Source: Penaeus vannamei | Taxonomy: Eukaryota; Arthropoda; Malacostraca; Decapoda; Penaeidae | Direction of reading: 5' to 3' | Assembly (NCBI RefSeq): GCF_042767895.1 | Contig: NC_091574.1 | Coordinates: 36,438,588-36,456,087, forward strand | Length of the DNA: 17,500 bases | Shown here: in pieces, positions 1 to 17,500 of the stretch | How positions within the stretch are numbered: the first letter of the stretch is position 1 | How the letters are laid out: each line of letters begins with the position of its first letter | Notes under the pieces: model-generated | Told to the model about the DNA's origin: nothing | The model's database searches: none | The model's input: only the letters and a program-made list of their open reading frames with translations | Program-made: the position numbers and the translations under genes

Positions 1-41
<41 letters not shown>
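1..41. repeat. (TA)n microsatellite, cut by left window edge
   Basis: Uninterrupted TA dinucleotides run from the first base and then decay into TATG/CATG variants up to about position 60. The tract probably extends leftwards outside the window. Confidence 0.9.
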
Positions 42-49
<8 letters not shown>

Positions 50-60
50 GCATGCATCTA

Positions 61-1124
<1,064 letters not shown>

Positions 1125-1178
1125 TACAAAAGAAAAGATACATATAAATACATGTATACAAAAAAATATAAATACATG

Positions 1179-1234
1179 TGTGTGTGTGTGTGTGTGTGCG
1201 TTTGCATCTGCATACACACGCACACACAGACACA

Positions 1235-1318
<84 letters not shown>

Positions 1319-1350
1319 CATATATATATATTATATATATATATATATGT
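1179..1350. repeat. Compound (TG)n / (CA)n / (TA)n microsatellite
   Basis: A short TG run (1179-1199) is followed by an interrupted and then perfect CA tract (about 1213-1301) and two TA tracts (about 1302-1318 and 1322-1349). All are alternating purine-pyrimidine. Reading frames across it give only Cys-Val, Thr-His or Tyr-Ile dipeptides. Confidence 0.95.
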
Positions 1351-2041
1351 ATGTATACATGCATACATGTATTAGAATACGCCATGATATGATATAGAAT
1401 GATGTAACGCATGCACTCGCACGCACACACGTCCGTTTGTTGAGAGCTGAAACGCACACGCACGTGACACAACGTCAGAGGCCCCCAACTTGTCACGACT
1501 CAAAACAAAGACAAGTACCAACACGTGTCGGTGACTCACGGCGCCGGAACAGGCTGGGGCATGTCGACGTCCTCCTCGCCACTGCCTCGTCAGGATCTGG
1601 TGGTAAATATCCTCGGGTGTTTGTGCGTTCACGTTGTTCTTCGCGTTGTTCTTCGTGGAACCGGAGAAAGGGCGACGCTCATGTTTGTTCCGCTGCGATG
1701 AGGGGGTTCAAAGGGGGGGGGGGGTATAGGGAACTCCCGTGAGTCTGGGATACTCCGGGAGGGGGGGGGGTTATCAGAAGATGTCGCGAGGTGGTGGAAA
1801 TTTCTTCAAAAAGGGTCAAGGGGTGCGCTGAATTTTCCATTTTTCTTCTCTTTTTTGTCGTCTTCTTTAAGACGAATTAAGAACAGGTTTGTTCCTGTTT
1901 CGATTCTTCTTCGTTACTTCGTATGTATATTTTCTTGCAATGTAAATGAAGAATATTTAATGAATTATGTACGTGCGTATGTAATTATTATTGATATCAA
2001 CAAGGTAAACTGTCCGAAAAAAATACCATTCAAAGAAGTGG
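1351..2041. other. Intergenic DNA with G-runs and E-box/AP-1-like sites
   Basis: No gene recognised. Visible elements are two CACGTG E-boxes (1461-1466, 1522-1527), an AP-1 core TGACTCA (1532-1538), and two poly-G runs (1713-1724 and about 1760-1770) with G-quadruplex potential. The stretch 1840-2041 is AT-rich and leads into the promoter of gene A. Confidence 0.4.
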
Positions 2042-2110
2042 TGACGTAAGCATGACGCAATCTCGGGGTCGAGGCATAAATACCGCGCCACCTGAACGCC
2101 AACGTTTAGT
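2042..2110 (+). promoter_or_regulatory. Core promoter of gene A: TATA-like box plus initiator
   Basis: ATAAATA at 2076-2082 lies 32 bp before the A of a TTTAGT initiator (A at 2108), the normal arthropod TATA-to-Inr spacing. CGCCAACGTTTAGT around the start is shared, apart from one base, with the promoter of gene B. Upstream are TGACGTAAG (2042-2050) and TGACGCAA (2054-2061), CRE/C-EBP-like half sites. The second of these also occurs upstream of gene B. The start site is predicted, not measured. Confidence 0.65.
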
Positions 2111-2146
2111 CGACCAGTGACAGTGGCTGAGTGAACATCAACGCTC

Positions 2147-2190
2147 ATGAAAACTCACACTCGTCTTGGTGTTTACTGTAGCTCGGAAAA

Positions 2191-2212
<22 letters not shown>
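2147..2212 (+). promoter_or_regulatory. Upstream ORF overlapping the start codon of gene A
   Basis: The predicted leader (2108-2190) contains one ATG at 2147. It opens a 21-codon frame ending with TAA at 2210-2212, so it overlaps the main ATG (2191) in another frame. Ribosomes that use it would skip the main start, which would lower translation. Its ATG context (C at -3, A at +4) is weaker than that of the main ATG (A at -3, G at +4), so leaky scanning is expected. Confidence 0.4.
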
Positions 2213-6939
<4,727 letters not shown>

Positions 6940-7046
6940 GGACGAGCCATGCCCTTGGAGTGCAGTTCAGAGAACTGCCTTTTCGAGGGCGAAATTGCGT
7001 TCCTTTTAAGACAAGCTGCAGATTCGGTCGTGCGCATGACATGAAA

Positions 7047-7052
7047 AATAAA
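7047..7052 (+). terminator. Polyadenylation signal of gene A
   Basis: A canonical AATAAA lies 108 bp after the stop codon, in a sequence that turns AT-rich. It gives a short 3' untranslated region. No T/GT-rich downstream element is clear-cut, but the AT-rich DNA to about 7200 is compatible with one. Confidence 0.65.
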
Positions 7053-7260
7053 ACTAGCTTATAAGGCAATCATTGTATATCCTTTTATGAAGTACAAAAT
7101 ATTGTTATATTATTTAGATATAATTGTTGAGTGCATTTGCTATATTTGTTTCCCATTAATAATTTCCACAACTATATATTTTCAGATTATTATTTATCAA
7201 ATAAATTATTCTATTTTACATGTCCCTCGTTTAATTTTACCAAAACAACCGTGAAGTTAA

Positions 7261-7262
<2 letters not shown>

Positions 7263-7343
<81 letters not shown>
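7263..7343. repeat. (AT)n-(AC)n compound microsatellite
   Basis: About 66 bp of AT dinucleotides followed by about seven AC units. Confidence 0.96.
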
Positions 7344-7757
7344 AATATAAGTAGACAAGATTCTGACATCAAAAGTAAATCCTCAAATCCACTTTTCTCT
7401 CTTGTGATTCTCAGATTCCAGATTTTCGTCAAGAAATTATTGTCAAATTTCTTCAGCGAACAAACTCTATCCCTTCTCTCTTGACGCGACGCATTTCCGT
7501 GTATCAGTTTCCCTTCTCTGTAATCGGCCAGCTTGTCATAGAACGTGGATTTGACAGTGTCATTCTGATTATCATCATTATTGCCTTTATCATTCTATAA
7601 ATTACTTTTAGTTATTATGTTCATTATGATCTGCTTTATAATTAATTATGCTCATATCAATTCACAAGTCAAATATGCACATCTTGCCGAAATCATTTTA
7701 TCCTTTGTCCCCCTAAATAAATCATCAATCTGCATTTGATATTCCAAAGCAGTTTAC
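7344..7757. other. AT-rich intergenic DNA, nothing recognised
   Basis: No supportable gene. It contains degenerate ATT/ATC trinucleotide runs (about 7565-7600). Confidence 0.5.
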
Positions 7758-7778
7758 AAAAAAAAAAAAAAAAAAAAA
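7758..7778. repeat. Poly(A) run of 21 bases
   Basis: A homopolymer of A. It could mark the 3' end of an old plus-strand retrocopy, but no recognisable body or target-site duplication is seen upstream. Confidence 0.85.
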
Positions 7779-7863
7779 TCGTCATTTCATTTTCTTCACT
7801 TTTGCAAAAACGCGGAAGAGGTCGCAGGTCTGCTGACTTCTCGGAGTACAATGCAGGGCTAAG

Positions 7864-8003
7864 TTAGGTTAGGTTAGGTTAGGTTAGGTTAGGTTAGGTT
7901 AGATTAGATTAGATTAGATTAGATTAGATTAGATTAGATTAGATTAGATTAGATTAGATTAGATTAGATTAGATTAGATTAGATTTGATTAGGTTAGGTT
8001 AGA
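7864..8003. repeat. Interstitial telomere-like array: TTAGG units enclosing TTAGA units
   Basis: Seven TTAGG units (7864-7898), then seventeen TTAGA units (7899-7983), one TTTGA, two TTAGG and one TTAGA. TTAGG is the ancestral arthropod telomere repeat, and internal blocks of it are common in penaeid genomes. The central variant block has been homogenised separately. Confidence 0.95.
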
Positions 8004-9660
<1,657 letters not shown>

Positions 9661-10001
9661 TATGCATTTTTACTTTAATGTTATTAGTATCTTTTGGGTA
9701 ATCAACATCATCATCCTCATCACCATGAACGTTCTTACTACAAAATTCCCATTTATTTTTACTCTATTTGCCCATCAGCATGACTGTTCTTATTAGTATA
9801 ATCATCATTGCTCTTATCGTTCGTATCGGCGTTATCATTACCACCGTCACCCACTGGCCTTCACCCAACGTGTTCAAAACGTGTTTCAGTAAACGGCGAC
9901 TTTTAATGAGAAATGAGATGCCTGTTTATCCCTTTTCCCAGAAGGAGAAAGGGACGCCAAGCACAGGAAGAGATAAGAACGGGAAGAGGCAGATCTCCAC
10001 A
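9661..10001. other. Intergenic DNA, degenerate ATC/CAT trinucleotides
   Basis: It contains imperfect CATCATC runs (about 9703-9725) and otherwise unique sequence with no supportable gene. It borders the GAT minisatellite. Confidence 0.45.
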
Positions 10002-10882
10002 ATGATGATGATGATGATGATGATAAAGATACTAATGATGATGATGGTGATGATGATAAAGATACTAATGATGATGATGGTGATGATGATAAAGATACTA
10101 ATGATGATGATGATAATGATAAAGATACTAATGATGATGATGATGATAATGATATACTAATGATGATGATGGTGATGATGATAAAGATACTAATGATGAT
10201 GATGATGATGATAAAGATACTAATGATGATGATGAGGATGATGATAAAGATACTAATGATGATGATAATGATAAAGATACTAATGATGATGATGATGATA
10301 ATGGTAAAGATACTAATGATGATGATGATGATAATGATAAAGATACTAATGATGATGATGATAATGATAAAGATACTAATGATGATGATGATGATAATGA
10401 TAAAGATACTAATGATGATGATGATAATGATAATGATAAAGATACTAATGATGATGATGATGATAATGATAATGATACAGATACTAATGATGATGATGAT
10501 GATGATAAAGATACTAATGATGATGATGATAATGATAATGATAAAGATACTAATGATGATGATGATGATAATGATAAAGATACTAATGATGATGATGATG
10601 ATAATGATAATGATAAAGATACTAATGATGATGATGATGATGATAAAGATACTAATGATGATGATGATGATAATGATAATGATAAAGATACTAATGGTGA
10701 TGATGATGATAATGGTAAAGATACTAATGATGATGATAATGATAAAGATACTAATGATGATGATGATAATGATAAAGATTCTAATGATGATGATGATGAT
10801 GATGATGATAAAGATACTAATGATGATGATGATGATGATAAAGATACTAATGATGATGATGATGATAATGATAAAGATTCTA

Positions 10883-10914
<32 letters not shown>

Positions 10915-11000
10915 AAAGATACTAATGATGATGATGATAAGGATACTAATGATAATGATGATAAGGATACTAATGATGATGATAAGGACATGATATGGTG
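10002..11000. repeat. 1-kb GAT-based minisatellite, about 30 units
   Basis: Each unit is a variable number of GAT (sometimes AATGAT) triplets plus the core AAAGATACTAAT. By eye there are about thirty units of roughly 24-42 bp. Unit variants include GGT for GAT, TTCT for TACT, and AAGG for AAAG near the right end. Four of six frames are largely free of stops only because unit lengths are multiples of three. A 4-base loss near 10151 breaks the frame, which argues against coding. Confidence 0.93.
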
Positions 11001-11084
11001 ATGATAGCTACAATAATATGGATAATGTAAGGACATTAATGAGGATAATGAAAATAATGATGATAGCAATAATGATAATGATAA

Positions 11085-11125
11085 CTTTTATTATTATTAT
11101 CATTATTATTATTATTATCATTGCT
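11085..11125. repeat. (ATT)n microsatellite
   Basis: An imperfect ATT/ATC trinucleotide run on the far side of the GAT minisatellite, on the complementary strand sense. Confidence 0.85.
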
Positions 11126-11268
11126 ATTTATATATTTACGAAATATTTCGTCTTAAATTTTATTCTGGCTCGAAATCACTCCATGCTCAGGACGAAGAAT
11201 TAGTGTGAAGAAAGTACTCACATTATTCGTATAAGAAAAGCAAGTTTGAACTCCATTACTGAATTCTA

Positions 11269-11269
11269 A

Positions 11270-11335
<66 letters not shown>

Positions 11336-11336
11336 C
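11269..11336. repeat. (AAC)n microsatellite
   Basis: About 22 perfect AAC trinucleotides. Confidence 0.96.
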
Positions 11337-11714
<378 letters not shown>

Positions 11715-11769
11715 TACGATCAAGTTTTCAGCACTTGCAATATAATCCAGCTTTGCCTCCTATCTAGAC

Positions 11770-11887
11770 TGACGCAACCCTTCCAACGTAGACGAAAATA
11801 ACTGAGGACAACGTTTTGTAACATGATGAAACACGTTTTTTTGCAGAGCTATATAAAGGCAGCGCTCACCTCGCCAACGTTCAGTGT
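11770..11887 (+). promoter_or_regulatory. Core promoter of gene B: TATA box plus initiator
   Basis: TATATAAA at 11850-11857 lies 33 bp upstream of the A (11883) in the TTCAGT initiator, an almost ideal arthropod arrangement. CGCCAACGTTCAGT is shared with the gene A promoter (one difference). TGACGCAA at 11770-11777 repeats the motif seen upstream of gene A. The start site is predicted. Confidence 0.75.
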
Positions 11888-11961
11888 GTTGTGCAGAGCG
11901 ACCGGTAGTACACATTTATTCTCTCGCACGAACAGGTCTCCCACTTTCATCCACTTGCCTG

Positions 11962-11967
11962 ATGTGA
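11962..11967 (+). promoter_or_regulatory. Minimal start-stop upstream ORF in leader of gene B
   Basis: ATG followed directly by TGA, 13 bp before the main ATG at 11975. Start-stop elements can stall initiating ribosomes and reduce downstream translation. This leader has no overlapping longer uORF like that of gene A. Confidence 0.35.
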
Positions 11968-11974
11968 CAGGAAA

Positions 11975-15886
<3,912 letters not shown>

Positions 15887-15992
15887 GCAGACGCCAAGGT
15901 TCGCGGCGGGGAAGCGGCCAGAGCGCGCTTGGCTCGAAGAAAGGATCCAACTCTCAGGGATATGATTCGTTCGACAATTTATCAGAAACGAA

Positions 15993-15998
15993 AATATA
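15993..15998 (+). terminator. Possible variant polyadenylation signal of gene B
   Basis: AATATA lies about 107 bp after the stop, a similar distance to the signal of gene A. It is a weak variant. The next canonical AATAAA is at 16567-16572, so the true 3' end may be there. Confidence 0.35.
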
Positions 15999-16640
15999 AG
16001 CGAAGGAAATAGCGGACAGCTTAATTTTTCATTGCTGTCGTTTTGCTTTCCTCGCCTAAAAACAAATAGGTTAGACATTGTGACTTGTATCATATCTAGA
16101 TATACATGTAATCTTGTAATCTTGTTTGGGTGCCAAAGTCATTTCTAATGGGTTGAATTTGAGCTCATGATATTCTGCAGGCTCTTCATGGAAGTATTTT
16201 GGCAAAATAGAAATGGCATAATTATTCTCATCTATGCTTCGCAAGAGAGAAAAAAAACGTTAATAATATCTATTTCTTCACTTTAATTCTATCTTGAAAT
16301 CCAATGAAAGAATGTGATGTATGATACTATGCATGATATAAAAAGACATGAATTTAGAATATAAGGATATTCTAAACAGATTAACAAGTACTATCCAGGA
16401 AACAGCAGTAAACCGGACAAGGGCTGCATATTTGGCACCCTTTAACTATTATGTATTTATTATATTGTATGACGATATTAAGGGTCGCCCCAAAAAATAT
16501 TTTTTTCCTATATTATATGCATTGATAGTTTAATATACAAAAGCATATGCTATGAAAACGTCAGATAATAAATATATTATAAACCTCTTTGCTTTCTTTG
16601 ATAACCCCAAGTTGAGTATAAACAATACACATGTCCTGCT
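15999..16640. other. AT-rich 3' flank of gene B, no gene recognised
   Basis: No domain-bearing frame. It may include a long 3' untranslated region if the AATAAA at 16567 is used. It is unrelated to the 3' flank of gene A. Confidence 0.4.
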
Positions 16641-16842
16641 ACACCATTAATATGATTATTCTTATTATTGTGGTTACAATTACTCATTATCATTATCTAT
16701 TGTTATTATTATTGCCACAACCACTACCATCGTTATCATGGTCAAAATAACTATTATCATACATAATTATATCAGATATAATCGTTATCACTAATTACAT
16801 TATTATAATCACCCTTATCATGGTTATTATTGTTATCGTGCA
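16641..16842. repeat. Degenerate ATT/ATC trinucleotide region
   Basis: Imperfect TTATTATT, ATCATTATC and CCACTACC runs without a fixed register. It looks like an old, decayed relative of the GAT/ATC arrays elsewhere in the window. Confidence 0.6.
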
Positions 16843-16849
16843 TCTGTGT

Positions 16850-16932
16850 TCTTTGAGGTACAGTAGTAATGACCTCAGCTGGCATTCCTCCTGACCAGCG
16901 TTCCAAACCCGCGCTGCCAGTGGATGGTAACC
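16850..16932 (+). mobile_element. Possible degenerate tRNA-derived SINE fragment
   Basis: GTTCCAAACCCGCGCTGCC (16900-16918) resembles a tRNA-type B box plus flank (GTTCGAATCCCGC...) with a few mismatches. It sits in an isolated GC-richer island and is followed by CAGTGGATGGTAACC. An A box and a target-site duplication are not clear. I recognise the style of a SINE but cannot name a family. Confidence 0.3.
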
Positions 16933-16959
16933 AATATGTACGTGTGTACACATAGAGAT

Positions 16960-17036
16960 ATACATATACATATATACACATATGTATTATATATACATAT
17001 ACATATATATGCCTATATATACACACATGTATATAT

Positions 17037-17116
<80 letters not shown>

Positions 17117-17134
17117 GTATAAATACACATATAC

Positions 17135-17206
<72 letters not shown>

Positions 17207-17247
17207 GCATATGCATATGTATATATATCGTATATGTGTGTATATAC

Positions 17248-17316
<69 letters not shown>

Positions 17317-17350
17317 CATATATATGTACATATCTGTATATATATGTATA
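16960..17350. repeat. Compound (TA)n / (TATG)n / CATATG microsatellite block
   Basis: Three long TA tracts (about 17039-17104, 17140-17199, 17260-17313) are joined by GTAT, CATA and CATATGCATATG segments. Almost the whole stretch alternates purine and pyrimidine. The Tyr-Ile frames on both strands are artefacts. Confidence 0.94.
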
Positions 17351-17452
17351 GCGAATGCAGTGAGAGGAAGAAAAGTACAGCCCCGACCAGAACTTAAGAC
17401 AAGACTTTATGCCCGTGACTGCACAAAGGGAATTCCAGGCGCATCAAGGCCT

Positions 17453-17500
17453 CTCGCGCTCAAGGTCTATATAAGTACTTATATAGACCTTGCTCGCGCT
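17453..17500. repeat. 32-bp perfect palindrome flanked by 8-bp direct repeats
   Basis: 17461-17492 is a perfect inverted repeat (left arm CAAGGTCTATATAAGT, centred between 17476 and 17477). CTCGCGCT stands directly on both sides (17453-17460 and 17493-17500) in direct orientation. The geometry resembles a target-site duplication around a tiny fold-back insertion, but the right repeat ends exactly at the window edge. Confidence 0.75.

Noticed and set aside
7864..8003. CRISPR-like or true chromosome-end array
   Set aside because: Units are contiguous 5-mers without spacers, and unique sequence plus a complete gene follow on both sides, so it is interstitial.
10128..11069. 313-codon minus-strand Ser/Leu/Val frame and plus-strand Met/Ile/Lys frames
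   Set aside because: They are products of the GAT minisatellite. Four frames are nearly open because unit length is a multiple of three, and one unit carries a frame-breaking 4-base loss.

Overview
The window looks like nuclear DNA of a decapod crustacean, most likely a penaeid-type shrimp. I infer this from spliced genes with GT-AG introns, arthropod TATA plus initiator promoters, interstitial arrays of the arthropod telomere unit TTAGG, and an extreme load of long (TA)n, (CT)n, (CA)n, (AAC)n and (GAT)n microsatellites. No bacterial, plasmid or viral gene is recognisable.

Layout: 1-2040 is repeat-rich upstream DNA. 2042-7052 holds a four-exon plus-strand gene (gene A: promoter near 2076-2110, CDS 2191-6939, polyadenylation signal at 7047). 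7060-11760 is an intergenic spacer made largely of simple repeats, including a TTAGG/TTAGA array and a 1-kb GAT-based minisatellite. 11770-15998 holds a second four-exon plus-strand gene (gene B: promoter 11850-11887, CDS 11975-15886), a head-to-tail paralogue of gene A. 15900-17500 is spacer with a possible SINE fragment, a long alternating purine-pyrimidine tract and, at the right edge, a perfect palindrome flanked by 8-bp direct repeats.

The two genes are the interesting content. Exon lengths 1-3 (134, 145, 1155 nt), intron phases and promoter layout are identical. The predicted proteins are 1128 and 1048 aa. Each carries an RFX-like winged-helix domain split by intron 2, a Ser/Pro-rich linker with basic nuclear-localisation motifs, a second related winged-helix domain split at the same relative position by intron 3, a long poorly conserved acidic/polar linker, and a C-terminal zinc domain whose last zinc site matches the TAZ2 domain of CBP/p300. 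I know of no named family with two winged helices plus TAZ; I therefore give no gene symbol and infer a nuclear DNA-binding adaptor or transcription regulator.

Divergence between the paralogues is a sharp mosaic. Exons 2-3, introns 2-3 and the start of exon 4 are about 99% identical, and so is the TAZ-coding 611 bp, while exon 1, intron 1, the middle of exon 4, the C-terminal tail and the 3' flank are strongly diverged. This points to gene conversion of the domain-coding tracts on top of an older tandem duplication.
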